NCBI RefSeq assembly: GCF_047468865.1 | Contig: NZ_JBLGTV010000006.1 | Span: 1-64,000 of the forward strand | From: Castellaniella hirudinis_A | Lineage (GTDB): Bacteria > Pseudomonadota > Gammaproteobacteria > Burkholderiales > Burkholderiaceae_B | Length of the DNA stretch: 64,000 bases | Direction of reading: 5' to 3' | Shown: piece by piece, positions 16,538 through 25,359 of the stretch | Position numbering within the stretch: position 1 is the first letter of the stretch | Layout: every line of letters starts with the position of its first letter | The notes under the pieces: model-generated | The model's input: the letters and a program-made list of their open reading frames with translations, nothing else | What the model was told of the DNA's origin: nothing | Database searches by the model: none | Translations under genes and position numbers: made by a program

Positions 16538-17620
16538 ATGAGCCGCGTTATCTACCATCACCCCGAAGACCAGCCCGCCCCGGCGCCCGATCTCGCCGCC
16601 GGCGAGGCGGTGCGCGATACCCGAGGACGGCCGTTGCGCGATTTGCGCATTTCCGTCACCGACCGCTGCAATTTCCGCTGCACCTATTGCATGCCCCGGG
16701 AAGTCTTCGGCGCGAACCATGTCTTTTTGCCGCACAGCGCCCTGCTGACCTTCGAGGAGATTGCCCGGGTGGCGGCCGTGGCCTTGTCCCAGGGGGTGCG
16801 TAAAATCCGCCTGACCGGCGGCGAGCCCCTGTTGCGCAAGCAGATCGAAACCCTGGTCGCCCTGCTGGCCGGCTTGCGCACGCCGGATGGCCATCCCCCG
16901 GAAATCACGCTGACCACCAATGGCACCCTGCTGGCGCGCAAGGCCCGGGCGCTGGCCCAGGCCGGGCTGACGCGGGTTACGGTCAGCCTGGACGCCCTGG
17001 ACGATGCCCTGTTCGAGCGCATGAGCGACAGCGGGGTGCCGGTGGCCACGGTGCTGTCGGGCATCCAGGCGGCGGCCGATGCCGGCCTGGCGCCGGTCAA
17101 GGTCAACATGGTGGTGCGCAAGGGCATGAACGATGCCCAGATCCTGCCCATGGCGCGGTATTTCCGTCACAGCGGCCATGTCCTGCGCTTCATCGAATAC
17201 ATGGATGTCGGCAACAGCAACGGCTGGCGCATGGACGAAGTCGTCACCGGGGCCGACATCGTGCGCCTGATCGGCGCCGAATTTCCGCTGCGGCCTGTGC
17301 AGGCCCACTACCGGGGCGAGGTCGCCAGCCGCTGGGCCTACGCCGACGGCGCGGGTGAAATCGGCCTCATCACCAGCGTGTCCCAGCCGTTCTGCGGCGA
17401 CTGTACGCGCTTGCGCCTGTCCCCCGAAGGTCGGCTGTTTACCTGTCTGTTCGCCGAACAAGGCCACGATCTGCGGGCTTTATTGCGTTCCGGCGCCGGC
17501 GATCAGGTCTTGCGCGACCGTCTGGCGGGCATTTGGCAAGCCCGGGGCGACCGCTATTCCGAACTGCGCGGCCAGGCGCATCGAGACCACAAGATCGAGA
17601 TGAGCTATATCGGTGGCTGA
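16538..17620 (+). CDS. moaA: GTP 3',8-cyclase MoaA
   Basis: A 360-residue radical SAM enzyme that, with MoaC, turns GTP into cyclic pyranopterin monophosphate, the first step of molybdenum cofactor synthesis. The N-terminal cluster motif is CNFRCTYC in RISVTDRCNFRCTYCMP. The C-terminal second cluster uses CGDCTRLRLSPEGRLFTCL. The end is SYIGG, the functional GG tail of MoaA. ATG 16538 is preferred over an upstream in-frame TTG at 16499, which would translate the leader hairpin. mobA overlaps its last codons by 8 nt. Confidence 0.96.
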   Translation: MSRVIYHHPEDQPAPAPDLAAGEAVRDTRGRPLRDLRISVTDRCNFRCTYCMPREVFGANHVFLPHSALLTFEEIARVAAVALSQGVRKIRLTGGEPLLRKQIETLVALLAGLRTPDGHPPEITLTTNGTLLARKARALAQAGLTRVTVSLDALDDALFERMSDSGVPVATVLSGIQAAADAGLAPVKVNMVVRKGMNDAQILPMARYFRHSGHVLRFIEYMDVGNSNGWRMDEVVTGADIVRLIGAEFPLRPVQAHYRGEVASRWAYADGAGEIGLITSVSQPFCGDCTRLRLSPEGRLFTCLFAEQGHDLRALLRSGAGDQVLRDRLAGIWQARGDRYSELRGQAHRDHKIEMSYIGG

Positions 17621-18218
17621 ACCGCCGCGCGCCATCGAAGCCCTGGTGCTGGCGGGGGGGCAGTCGCGGCGCATGCGCCGCGATGGCCTGCCGCATGCCG
17701 ACAAGGGCCTGATGTATCGGCAAGGGCGTCCCCAGGTGCGGCATGTCTGCGATTATCTGGTGTCTCAGGGCGTGGCGCGCATTTGGATCAGCACCAACCG
17801 CCACCCCCAGGACTATGCCTTGTATGGCGATGTATTGGCCGATGCGCCCGATTTCCTGGACTGCGGGCCGCTGGCCGGGGTGCTGGCCGGCTTGCAGCAT
17901 GCGCGCAGCCCGTGGCTGTTTGTGCTGCCTGTGGACGTGGTGCGCTGGCCGGCTCACTTGCTGCCGCGGCTGGCCGAGGCCGCGACGCCGTCCCGGCCCG
18001 CCTATGCGCGCACGCCGGACGGCCCGCACCCCTTGTGCTTGATGCTGCACCGCGACATGCAGCCGTCCCTGGACGCTTTCCTGCGCGCGGGACAGCGGCA
18101 GGCCCAGGCCTGGCTGCGGGGTTGCCAGGCCCGGGCGGTGGATTTCCCCGATGCGGGTGATTTGCTGAACCTGAATACGCCGGACGACTGGCTGCGCCTC
18201 GATGGCGCGTCGTCGTAG
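17613..18218 (+). CDS. mobA: molybdenum cofactor guanylyltransferase MobA
   Basis: A 201-residue enzyme that links GMP to molybdopterin to make the MGD form needed by NarG. The nucleotide-binding signature LVLAGGQSRRMRRDG is near residue 12, followed by DKGLMY, and the DCGPLAGVLAGL segment is near 85. The start is GTG 17613, overlapping moaA by 8 nt, which indicates translational coupling. The convergent moeA gene ends 109 bp downstream across a strong inverted repeat. Confidence 0.93.
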   Translation: MAEPPRAIEALVLAGGQSRRMRRDGLPHADKGLMYRQGRPQVRHVCDYLVSQGVARIWISTNRHPQDYALYGDVLADAPDFLDCGPLAGVLAGLQHARSPWLFVLPVDVVRWPAHLLPRLAEAATPSRPAYARTPDGPHPLCLMLHRDMQPSLDAFLRAGQRQAQAWLRGCQARAVDFPDAGDLLNLNTPDDWLRLDGASS

Positions 18219-18226
18219 GTTGCCAT

Positions 18227-18262
18227 GCCGCTGCCGCGCTGGCCGGCCCGCGCGGCAGCGGC
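18227..18262. terminator. bidirectional hairpin between mobA and moeA
   Basis: GCCGCTGCCGCGC (18227-18239) pairs perfectly with GCGCGGCAGCGGC (18250-18262) around a 10-nt loop. It lies 8 nt after the mobA stop and 65 nt beyond the moeA stop on the other strand. Position between convergent genes fits a shared terminator. The missing T-run on either side argues against simple intrinsic termination. Confidence 0.55.
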
Positions 18263-18327
18263 GCGGACTGTCCGCAGGGAATAGGCGGGGGCCGGCATCG
18301 CCCCGGCCTGTGCGCCTTGGTGGCGGG

Positions 18328-19539
18328 TCAGGCCAGCCAGTCGCTCAAGGCGTACCAGTCGACCTCGGCCCCCGGCGGCACCGGCGTTCCGGCCGGGATG
18401 CGGGCCAGGCCGTCGGCCCAGGCCAGGCTGCTCAGTGCCCCGGAGCTTTGCTGGGTGTGGGGCGTGAGCGTGGGCAGGCCCGAGGCGGGCTGGCGAGCCT
18501 GGATGCGGATGAAGTCGTCCCGGTCGCCGCCCAGGGGGCGGTCGGCGGCCAGGATGCCGCGCCGGACGGGCGGCCGGATCAGGCGGCGGCCCTGCAGGCC
18601 CCGGATCAGCGGGCTGACCAGCAAGGTGAATACGGCGAAGGCCGAGACCGGGTTGCCGGGCAGGCAGACCAGGGGGCGTTCGCGCAGGGTGGCCAGGGCC
18701 ACGGGTTTGCCGGGCTTCATGCGCACGCGCCATAAATCCAGGGTGCCGCCCAGCGCGTCGATGGCGGGTTTGACCAAGTCTTTTTCGCCCACCGAAGCCC
18801 CGCCGACGCTTAGAACCAGGTCGCAGCAATCGGCGAGTTCGGCCAGGGCGCGCTGGATGGCGGCCTCGTCGTCGCGGGCATGGCGCAGTTGCGCGGGGGC
18901 GGTGCGCAGGCCCCGGCACAGGCTGGCCAGCATGGGCGCGTTGGAGTTGTAGATCGCGGCGGGCGGCAGCGGCTGGCCCGGTGTGATGAGTTCGTCGCCG
19001 GTGGTCAGGATGCCGACCTTCAGCAGGGGGAAGACGGGGGCCTGGGCGATGCCCTGGGCGGCCAGTACGGCGATTTCGCCCGCGCCCAGGAGCGTGCCCG
19101 CCGCCAGGATGCGGGCCCCCGCGCGCATGTCCTCGCCTCGGCGGCGGATGTGGCGATCCGCCTGCGCCGGGGCATCGAAGGTGACGCCCGTGTCGTCTTC
19201 GCGGCAGTCTTCCTGCATGACGATGGTGTCCGCTCCGGTGGGCAGGACGCTGCCGGTGAACAGCCGGATGGCCTGGCCGGGCAGCAGGGCCTGGGGGGCC
19301 TGGCCCGCGAAGCAGCGCTGCTGCACAGGCAGGGTGACGGGCGTGCGCAGCGTGTCGGCCGCCCGCAGGGCATAGCCGTCCATGGCGCTGTTGTCGGCGG
19401 GGGGGAGATCCAGGGTGGCGAAGGTGTCCGTGGCCAGGACGCGTCCGAACAGATCGGCCAGGGGCAGGGTTTCGTGGTGGCGGGGCGGGTGTGCGCGGTC
19501 GGCCAGGCGGGTTTGCGCGTCGTCGAAATTCAACAGCAT
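18328..19539 (-). CDS. moeA: molybdopterin molybdenumtransferase MoeA
   Basis: A 403-residue enzyme that inserts molybdate into adenylated molybdopterin. Conserved blocks are PLADLFGRVLATD, the LPPADNSAMDGYALRA motif near residue 50, GAGEIAVLAAQG, VGILTTGDEL near 180, and VSVGGASVGEKDLVK with LPGNPVSAFAVF in the MogA-like domain. ATG 19539 overlaps the moaB stop by one base (TGATG), so the two are translationally coupled. It is the last gene of moaC-D-E-B-moeA. Confidence 0.95.
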   Translation of the reverse strand: MLLNFDDAQTRLADRAHPPRHHETLPLADLFGRVLATDTFATLDLPPADNSAMDGYALRAADTLRTPVTLPVQQRCFAGQAPQALLPGQAIRLFTGSVLPTGADTIVMQEDCREDDTGVTFDAPAQADRHIRRRGEDMRAGARILAAGTLLGAGEIAVLAAQGIAQAPVFPLLKVGILTTGDELITPGQPLPPAAIYNSNAPMLASLCRGLRTAPAQLRHARDDEAAIQRALAELADCCDLVLSVGGASVGEKDLVKPAIDALGGTLDLWRVRMKPGKPVALATLRERPLVCLPGNPVSAFAVFTLLVSPLIRGLQGRRLIRPPVRRGILAADRPLGGDRDDFIRIQARQPASGLPTLTPHTQQSSGALSSLAWADGLARIPAGTPVPPGAEVDWYALSDWLA

Positions 19540-20060
19540 CAGGGGTGCTTCCGGTATGCGGTGGCGAAGTTGCAGGGGGGCTGGCGGCTGTCCAGCTGCG
19601 GCTGCAGGATTTTTTCCCAGGCCAGGCGGCAGGCCCCGGTGGCGCCCGGCAGGCAGAACACCAGGGTTTGGTTGGCCGTGCCGCCCAGCGCGTCCGATTG
19701 CAGGGCTGACGACCCGATGTCCAGCCAGGAAAGGTGGCGGAACAGTTCGCCGAACCCGGGGATGGCCTGATCCAGCAGCGGGGTGACGGCGGCGATGGTG
19801 GATTTTTCGTGGGTGAAGCCCGTGCCGCCGTTGCACAGAATCACCTGGATGGCGGGGTCGGCGATCCAGGCGCTCAGGATTTTACGGATCTGGTAAGGGT
19901 TGTCGACGCACAAGTCGCGGGCTTCGAGGCCGTGGCCGGCGTCTTTCAGGGCGGCGCACAGGTAGTCGCCGCTGGTGTCCTCGGCGGCCGTGCGGCGGCT
20001 GGAGATCGTCAGGACTGCGCAGCGCAGGCTGACGGGCGGCAGGGTGGGGTCGGCTTTCAT
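19539..20060 (-). CDS. moaB: molybdenum cofactor adenylyltransferase-type protein MoaB
   Basis: A 173-residue MoaB/MogA-fold protein. Visible motifs are VLTISSRRTAAEDTSGD near residue 16 and NGGTGFTHEKST near 77 (molybdopterin-binding GGTG). MogA adenylates molybdopterin; MoaB enzymes are related and often substitute for it. The length and the RTAAEDTSG form favour MoaB. Its ATG overlaps the moaE stop (ATGA) and its stop overlaps the moeA ATG. Confidence 0.93.
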   Translation of the reverse strand: MKADPTLPPVSLRCAVLTISSRRTAAEDTSGDYLCAALKDAGHGLEARDLCVDNPYQIRKILSAWIADPAIQVILCNGGTGFTHEKSTIAAVTPLLDQAIPGFGELFRHLSWLDIGSSALQSDALGGTANQTLVFCLPGATGACRLAWEKILQPQLDSRQPPCNFATAYRKHP

Positions 20061-20527
20061 GGTGTTTCTCGCGGGGTTTCCCATTGGGCGGTTTTTTGGG
20101 CGTCGGCTTCCTGCTGCCGCACCCAGAAGGCCCGCCCGTCGGCCAGGGTTTCGCGTTTCCAGAAGGGCGCCTTGGTTTTCAGGGTGTCGATGATGTATTC
20201 GCAGGCGCGGAATGCCTCGCCCCGGTGGGCGCTGGCCACCCCGACGAAGACGATGGGGTCGCCCAGGGGCAGTTCGCCCACGCGGTGCACCACCAGCGTG
20301 TCCAGAATGTCCCAGCGCTGCATGGCGCGGTCGCAAAGCGCCTGGATTTCGCGTTCGCACATGCCGGGGTAGTGTTCGAGGAACAGGCTGCGGGACTGGG
20401 CGTCCGGGCCGTAGTCGCGCACCGTGCCCAGAAAATGCACGAAAGCGCCCGCCTGCCCGGTGCTGCGCGCCTGCAGCTGGCCGATGAGCGCGGCCGCGTC
20501 GAAGCGTTCGGTTTGAATGACAACCAT
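20057..20527 (-). CDS. moaE: molybdopterin synthase large subunit MoaE
   Basis: A 156-residue catalytic subunit of molybdopterin synthase, which takes sulfur from the MoaD thiocarboxylate to build the dithiolene. Signatures are GAFVHFLGTVRDY, LFLEHYPGMCEREIQ, HRVGELPLGDPIVFVGVASAHRGEAF, and KAPFWKRE carrying the catalytic lysines. moaD lies 30 nt upstream. Confidence 0.95.
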   Translation of the reverse strand: MVVIQTERFDAAALIGQLQARSTGQAGAFVHFLGTVRDYGPDAQSRSLFLEHYPGMCEREIQALCDRAMQRWDILDTLVVHRVGELPLGDPIVFVGVASAHRGEAFRACEYIIDTLKTKAPFWKRETLADGRAFWVRQQEADAQKTAQWETPRETP

Positions 20528-20557
20528 GGTGAATCCTGGGAATCGTGGGGGCGGGAA

Positions 20558-20809
20558 TCAGCCCCCGGTCACGGGCTCGAAGACGGCGACCTCGTCGCCC
20601 GGGGAAATCAGGGCGTCGCGGCCGGCGTGTTCTTGGTTGATGGCGATTTTCAGGCGTCCCGCCCCGCCCAGCGCCGGACAGCGATCCGCCAGGGCGTCCA
20701 GCCAGTCTCCGGCCGGCATGGGGGCCGCCAACGGCAGGGTTTCCTGGCGGCGGCCCAGGTGTTCGGCCACCTGGGCGAAATACAGAACCTTAATCGTGGC
20801 GCCATTCAC
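20558..20809 (-). CDS. moaD: molybdopterin synthase sulfur carrier MoaD
   Basis: An 83-residue ubiquitin-like sulfur carrier. It opens with IKVLYFAQVAEHLG and ends FEPVTGG. The C-terminal Gly-Gly is adenylated and thiocarboxylated (by MoeB, not seen in this window) before sulfur is given to MoaE. The start overlaps the end of moaC by 20 nt. Length matches the family (about 81). Confidence 0.94.
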   Translation of the reverse strand: MNGATIKVLYFAQVAEHLGRRQETLPLAAPMPAGDWLDALADRCPALGGAGRLKIAINQEHAGRDALISPGDEVAVFEPVTGG

Positions 20810-21293
20810 CGCTTTTACCTCCCGATTTGTACACCAGCCGCACCTGGTCGATCACAATGCCTTTGTCGGCCGCCTTGCACATGTCGTAGACGGTCAGGGC
20901 GGCCACGGTGCAGGCCGTCATGGCTTCCATTTCGACGCCGGTCTGGTGGGTGGTGCGGCAGGTGCTGCGGATGGTCAGGACATGCCGGGCGTCGTCCGCG
21001 CTGAATTCGACCCCCACGAAGCTGAGTGGCAGGCTGTGGCACAAGGGGATCAGCTCGGCGCAGCGTTTCGCCGCCAGGATGCCCGCCACGCGGGCGGTGT
21101 TCAGGACTTCGCCCTTGGCGTTGTCCCGGGCCGACAGCAGACGCCAGGCATGGGGGCTGAGATGCACCTGGCCCTGGGCGATGGCGCAACGCGCCGTGGC
21201 GGCTTTATCGCCGACGTCCACCATGCGCACCTGGCCGTTTTCGTCCAGATGGGTCAGCGTGGGGGAGACAGAAGGCACTTTAGTTTCGTTCAT
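20790..21293 (-). CDS. moaC: cyclic pyranopterin monophosphate synthase MoaC
   Basis: A 167-residue enzyme acting after MoaA to form cyclic pyranopterin monophosphate. Signatures are RMVDVGDKAATAR near residue 23, AAKRCAELIPLCHSLPLS near 76, and MEAMTACTVAALTVYDMCKAADKG, whose lysine is catalytic. It is the first gene of the moaC-D-E-B-moeA operon, 71 bp from the divergent MFS gene. No clear regulatory site was found in that gap. Confidence 0.96.
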   Translation of the reverse strand: MNETKVPSVSPTLTHLDENGQVRMVDVGDKAATARCAIAQGQVHLSPHAWRLLSARDNAKGEVLNTARVAGILAAKRCAELIPLCHSLPLSFVGVEFSADDARHVLTIRSTCRTTHQTGVEMEAMTACTVAALTVYDMCKAADKGIVIDQVRLVYKSGGKSGEWRHD

Positions 21294-21364
21294 CGTTCTA
21301 TCATATCGGATAATTCACCCTGGCTGCCGCGGACCATGCCGCGCAGCGCTCACCGGATTTGTTC

Positions 21365-22816
21365 ATGGCCAAGACCATCGGCGCCTTCTTTTCCCTGTAT
21401 CTCGCAACCCTGATCCTGCTGCTCAGTTCAGGGTTGTTCAACACCTACCTGGGCCTGCGCCTGACGGCGGAATCCGTTTCCGAGGTCTGGGTGGGGGCCA
21501 TGATTGCGTCCTATTACCTGGGGCTGGTTCTGGGCGCGCGCTTCGGGCATCGCCTGATCATCCAGGTGGGGCACATCCGGGCCTATGCCGCCTGTGGCGC
21601 CATCACCACGATCAGCATCCTGGTCATGATCATGGTGCATGATCTCTGGTTCTGGCTGGCCTCGCGCTTCATTGCCGGCCTGTCCATGGTGTGCCTGTTC
21701 GTGGCCATCGAAAGCTGGCTCAACGAGCAGACCGAAAACGCCTCGCGCGGGACGGTGTTTGCCTTCTATATGGTGGCCACGGGGCTGGGCACGGTGTTCG
21801 GCCAGCTGACGCTGGGGTTGTTCCCCGACCTGGACTACCAGCCGCTGGTGTTTGCCGCCATTTGCTGCGTGCTCAGTCTGCTGCCCATCACGCTGACCCG
21901 GCGCATGCATCCGGCGCTGCAGGTGCCCGCCCCCCTGGCCGTGCGCTATTACCTGGCGCGCGTGCCCTTGTCGCTGACCGTGCTGTTCATCGCGGGCCTG
22001 CTCAATGGGGCGTTCTATGGCCTGGCCCCGGTGTATGGCTTGCAGCAGGGCATGGACAATCACCAAGTGGGGATGTTCCTGGCGGCCTCGCTGGCGGCGG
22101 GGCTGATCTGCCAGTGGCCCATCGGCTGGCTGGCCGATCGCGTCAGCCGGGTGACCTTGATCCGGCTGGGGGCGCTGATCCTGGTGGTGCTGGGGGTGCC
22201 GCTATGGGGCTGGCTGCAGTTTTCCTATCTGGCCCTGGTCGGTTTTGCGGTGGTGCTCGGGGTCGTGCAGTTCACGCTGTATCCCATGGGCACGTCGTTT
22301 GCCAATGACCACGTCGAGCCCGAACGCCGGGTGGGGTTGAGCGCCTTGCTGTATATGGTGTACGGCGTCGGGGCCTGTCTGGGGCCGCTGGCGGCGGGGC
22401 TGCTCATGCGCGTCTGGGGGGGCGGGATGTATTTTGTCTTTGTCTCGGCCTGTTCCGCCGTGCTGGTCATCGTCATCCGCGAACAGCGCGTCAAGGGCGA
22501 CCACGTCAGCCCCGATGCGCCCACGCAGTTCGTGCCCATGGCCGATACCCTGCAAAACGCGCACGTCATGGCCGTGCTGGATCCCCGGGTCGATATCGAG
22601 CGCGATATTTCTCACGATCCGATCCCGGAGGAAGACATCGCCTTGCCCGACCCGGCGGGTGCCGGCCCGGAGGCAGCCATTGATCCCGAGGCGGCAACGG
22701 GCTCGGGCGCGAACCTGGATCACGCCCCCGCGTCAGCGGGGGAACAGCAGGACGATGGCGACAAGGGCCAGGGCGATGCCGCCCAGGTTCGTCCGGCTAA
22801 GCTTTTCCCTGAATAA
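21365..22816 (+). CDS. MFS transporter (YcaD-like)
   Basis: A 483-residue major facilitator with 12 hydrophobic segments in residues 1-385. Family features include FNTYLGLRLTAESVSEVWVG, YYLGLVLGARFGHRLI after helix 2, and SRFIAGLSMVCLFVAIESWLNE. The last 100 residues are an acidic, Pro/Ala-rich cytoplasmic tail. Substrate is unknown. ATG 21365 is taken; an in-frame TTG at 21359 adds two residues. The 3' end overlaps the convergent EamA gene by 84 nt, and the overlap encodes only the low-complexity tail. Confidence 0.85.
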   Translation: MAKTIGAFFSLYLATLILLLSSGLFNTYLGLRLTAESVSEVWVGAMIASYYLGLVLGARFGHRLIIQVGHIRAYAACGAITTISILVMIMVHDLWFWLASRFIAGLSMVCLFVAIESWLNEQTENASRGTVFAFYMVATGLGTVFGQLTLGLFPDLDYQPLVFAAICCVLSLLPITLTRRMHPALQVPAPLAVRYYLARVPLSLTVLFIAGLLNGAFYGLAPVYGLQQGMDNHQVGMFLAASLAAGLICQWPIGWLADRVSRVTLIRLGALILVVLGVPLWGWLQFSYLALVGFAVVLGVVQFTLYPMGTSFANDHVEPERRVGLSALLYMVYGVGACLGPLAAGLLMRVWGGGMYFVFVSACSAVLVIVIREQRVKGDHVSPDAPTQFVPMADTLQNAHVMAVLDPRVDIERDISHDPIPEEDIALPDPAGAGPEAAIDPEAATGSGANLDHAPASAGEQQDDGDKGQGDAAQVRPAKLFPE

Positions 22817-23611
22817 GCCGGCCCCCACCAGGGCGCCCACGGAAATCACGCCGATGTTCATGGCGGCGAAGACCAGGGTGGGGTTCTCTGGGTAGCTTTG
22901 GTGGGCGCGGATGTAAAAATAGATATTGCCGAAGTTCAGCGCCCCCAGCAGCAGGCCCGAGGCCAGGCTGCGCCCGTCCCAGGTGGTGCGGCGCAGCGCC
23001 AGCCACAGGCCCAGCAAGACCCCGGCCAGGGCGAAACTCAATAACAAGGTGCCGGTAAAGCCGGCCCCCATGCGGGCCATTTGCTTGAACAGGATGTCGA
23101 TCACCCCGTAGCCGGCCCAGACGCCCAGCAAGGACAGCCAGACGATCCGCCCGCCGCCCGCGGGGGCGGCGGCGTCCTGGCCAGCGTCGGGGGCGGCCGC
23201 GCCGGGGCGGCGCAGCAGGCAGGCCAGGGCGCCCAGGGCCAGGGCGATGCCGATCGCCTTCTGGCCGGACAGCGCTTCATGGAAAACCAGGAATGCCGCC
23301 GCAATCGGGATGATGAGCGACAGCCGCTGGGCGGTGTCGCTCAACACGATCCCGGCCTGGCGCACAGCGGCGGCCATGATCAGGAACACCGAGGGCAGCA
23401 GCAGGCCCAGCAGGATCAGGATGGCCCAGGCCGCCGGGCTTTGGTCGCCCAGGGTGTCCAGCGGGGGGCGCAGCAGCCACAGGCACAGTATGCAGGCCAT
23501 GACGTAGTTGGTCAGGATCGCCTGCCCGATCTGCAGCCGACAGCGCTTGGCCAGCTTCAGGAAGACGGACACCAGAACGCTGAAGCTGATGCTGAGAATG
23601 AGTGTGTGCAT
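22733..23611 (-). CDS. EamA/DMT-family transporter
   Basis: A 292-residue inner-membrane protein with about 10 hydrophobic segments and two EamA-type repeats (about 1-140 and 160-292). The end FREKLSRTNLGGIALALVAIVLLFPR resembles the closing segment of drug/metabolite transporters. Substrate is unknown. A short Ala/Gly/Pro-rich loop (about 143-160) separates the halves. The ATG at 23611 is favoured because the upstream reading (to 23770) lacks helices and runs into bioB. Spacing to bioB is 14 nt, so the two may be co-transcribed. Confidence 0.82.
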   Translation of the reverse strand: MHTLILSISFSVLVSVFLKLAKRCRLQIGQAILTNYVMACILCLWLLRPPLDTLGDQSPAAWAILILLGLLLPSVFLIMAAAVRQAGIVLSDTAQRLSLIIPIAAAFLVFHEALSGQKAIGIALALGALACLLRRPGAAAPDAGQDAAAPAGGGRIVWLSLLGVWAGYGVIDILFKQMARMGAGFTGTLLLSFALAGVLLGLWLALRRTTWDGRSLASGLLLGALNFGNIYFYIRAHQSYPENPTLVFAAMNIGVISVGALVGAGLFREKLSRTNLGGIALALVAIVLLFPR

Positions 23612-23625
23612 GATCGGGATTGCCT

Positions 23626-24615
23626 TCAGTTCAGGGGGGGGCGGGCCGGCGCGGGCATGGCAACCAGGCCCAGGCGCTGGAACAGGCGAGCGTCGGCCTC
23701 GGCCTTGGGGTTGGCTGTGGTCAGCAGGGCTTCGCCATGGAAAATCGAATTGGCCCCCGCCATGAAACACAGGGCCTGGGTGCTGTCGTGCATGGATTCC
23801 CGGCCCGCCGACAGGCGCACCACGGTCTTGGGCATCACGATGCGGGTCACGGCAATGGTGCGCACGAATTCCAGCGGATCCAGATCGGGCGTGTCGGCTA
23901 GCGGAGTGCCGGGGACTTTGACCAGCTGGTTGATGGGGACGGATTCGGGATAGGGGGCGAGGCTGGCCAGGGCGGCGATCAGCCCGGCGCGGATCTCCCG
24001 GGATTCGCCCAGGCCCACGATGCCGCCGCAGCAGACCTTCAGGCCCGCATCGCGCACCCGCTGCAGGGTCTGCAGCCGGTCGTCGTAGGTGCGGGTGCGG
24101 ATGATTTCACCGTAGTATTCCGGCGCGGTATCCAGGTTGTGGTTGTAGTAGTCCAGCCCGGCCGCTTTCAGGCGCTCGGCCTGTCCGGGTTTCAACATCC
24201 CCAGCGTGACGCAGGTTTCCAATCCCAGGGATTTGACCGCCTGGACGTGTTCGATCACGCCGTCCAGTTGTTTTTCCGTTGGCGAGCGCCAGGCGGCCCC
24301 CATGCAAAAGCGCTGGGCGCCGGCGGCCTGGGCTTGTTTGGCCGCGGCCAGCACTTGGGGCAGCGGCATCAGCGGGGCCGCTTCGACGGCGGTGGCGTAG
24401 CGCGAGGATTGCGGACAATAGGCGCAGTCTTCCGGGCAGGCCCCCGTCTTGATGGAGAGCAGGCTGGATTGCTGCACGGCATTGGCCGGGTGATGTTGCC
24501 GGTGCACGGTTTGCGCCTGCAGCAGCAAATCCGTGAAGGGCAGGGCGAACAGATCGAGAATCGCCTGGACGGGCCAGACGGCGTCCAGGGTTTCGTGACG
24601 AAGACAGTCTGGCAT
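23626..24615 (-). CDS. bioB: biotin synthase BioB
   Basis: A 329-residue radical SAM enzyme converting dethiobiotin to biotin. The SAM cluster motif is CPEDCAYC near residue 59, preceded by LLSIKTGA. The YYNHNLDT segment near 155 and the RLSAGR block near 268 (Arg ligand of the sacrificial [2Fe-2S] cluster) are conserved. No other bio genes lie nearby. The gene follows an AT-rich intergenic stretch in which I could not identify a BirA operator. Confidence 0.95.
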   Translation of the reverse strand: MPDCLRHETLDAVWPVQAILDLFALPFTDLLLQAQTVHRQHHPANAVQQSSLLSIKTGACPEDCAYCPQSSRYATAVEAAPLMPLPQVLAAAKQAQAAGAQRFCMGAAWRSPTEKQLDGVIEHVQAVKSLGLETCVTLGMLKPGQAERLKAAGLDYYNHNLDTAPEYYGEIIRTRTYDDRLQTLQRVRDAGLKVCCGGIVGLGESREIRAGLIAALASLAPYPESVPINQLVKVPGTPLADTPDLDPLEFVRTIAVTRIVMPKTVVRLSAGRESMHDSTQALCFMAGANSIFHGEALLTTANPKAEADARLFQRLGLVAMPAPARPPLN

Positions 24616-25039
24616 GGAGTTTGACCATCGAAAGAATGAAGACAGCGGCGATAGTAGGCTTGGGATGCTTGCAATGGCAAACGCTTAACTTCCATGAAAT
24701 CCATTCATTGCATTGCTAAATTCTTTTAATTTCATTTAATTTACATATTAATATCCTGGCCTGATATGAAATCGGCGCCATCTCGACGCCTGGGCGAAGT
24801 TGTTAATGCTTGTAATTTTTACGGGGCTTCGGGATAGGGCGGCCGCTGCGCCCTCCTGTTGTTGTGGCCGCGCGCCAGGGTCGCGGGCTTGGGTCGGGCA
24901 TGAAAAACCGTGCAAAACTGGGTTTTTAAACAGTTTAATTACACTTTGTTGCTATCTCATGGGCATAAAACCTTGGCCAGCTTGCACAGGCTAAAAAAAA
25001 CGTGCATAATCTCGTTTCTTCGTTAACGGAGACCTGTTT
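24616..25039. other. AT-rich intergenic region between bioB and the tRNA cluster
   Basis: About 420 bp, markedly richer in A+T than its surroundings, especially 24680-24790 and 24900-24975. It must hold the bioB promoter (minus strand, not resolved) and the tRNA promoter (24982-25010). A short inverted repeat AAACTG/CAGTTT lies near 24915-24936. A 64-codon open frame at 24800-24994 has no ribosome site or protein-like composition and is not called. Confidence 0.6.
24982..25010 (+). promoter_or_regulatory. sigma-70 promoter of the tRNA operon
   Basis: The -35 TTGCAC (24982-24987) and -10 CATAAT (25005-25010) are separated by exactly 17 nt, each matching consensus at 5 and 4 or more positions. 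The start would fall near 25017, about 23 nt before tRNA-Ala. Confidence 0.8.
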
Positions 25040-25115
<76 letters not shown>

Positions 25116-25148
25116 AACTTCCTTAACGATGATGCTGTTCGATGTACT

Positions 25149-25224
25149 GTCCCCTTCGTCTAGAGGCCTAGGACACCACCCTTTCACGGTGGGTACAGGG
25201 GTTCGAATCCCCTAGGGGACGCCA
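25149..25224 (+). tRNA. tRNA-Glu(TTC)
   Basis: A 76-nt cloverleaf ending in encoded GCCA. The acceptor GTCCCCT pairs with AGGGGAC. The anticodon loop CTTTCAC is closed by ACCACC/GGTGG and gives TTC. The T-arm GGGGTTCGAATCCCC is canonical. Confidence 0.97.
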
Positions 25225-25240
25225 GCTTCTGGCGGTACAA

Positions 25241-25317
25241 GGAGTGGTAGTTCAGTTGGTTAGAATACCGGCCTGTCACGCCGGGGGTCGCGGGTTCGAG
25301 TCCCGTCCACTCCGCCA
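25241..25317 (+). tRNA. tRNA-Asp(GTC)
   Basis: A 77-nt cloverleaf ending in encoded GCCA. The acceptor GGAGTGG pairs with CCACTCC. The anticodon arm CCGGC-CTGTCAC-GCCGG gives GTC. It starts 16 nt after tRNA-Glu and is followed directly by an intrinsic terminator. Confidence 0.97.
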
Positions 25318-25323
25318 ACATTC

Positions 25324-25359
25324 AAAAGCCCGACGATCCTGGTGATCGTCGGGCTTTTT
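25324..25359 (+). terminator. rho-independent terminator of the tRNA cluster
   Basis: AAAAGCCCGACGATC (25324-25338) pairs perfectly with GATCGTCGGGCTTTT (25344-25358) around CTGGT, ending in a run of T. This is a textbook intrinsic terminator placed 6 nt after tRNA-Asp. Confidence 0.95.

Noticed and set aside
24800..24994. A 64-codon open frame before the tRNA promoter
   Set aside because: No ribosome site, no recognisable sequence, and it runs into the tRNA promoter region.
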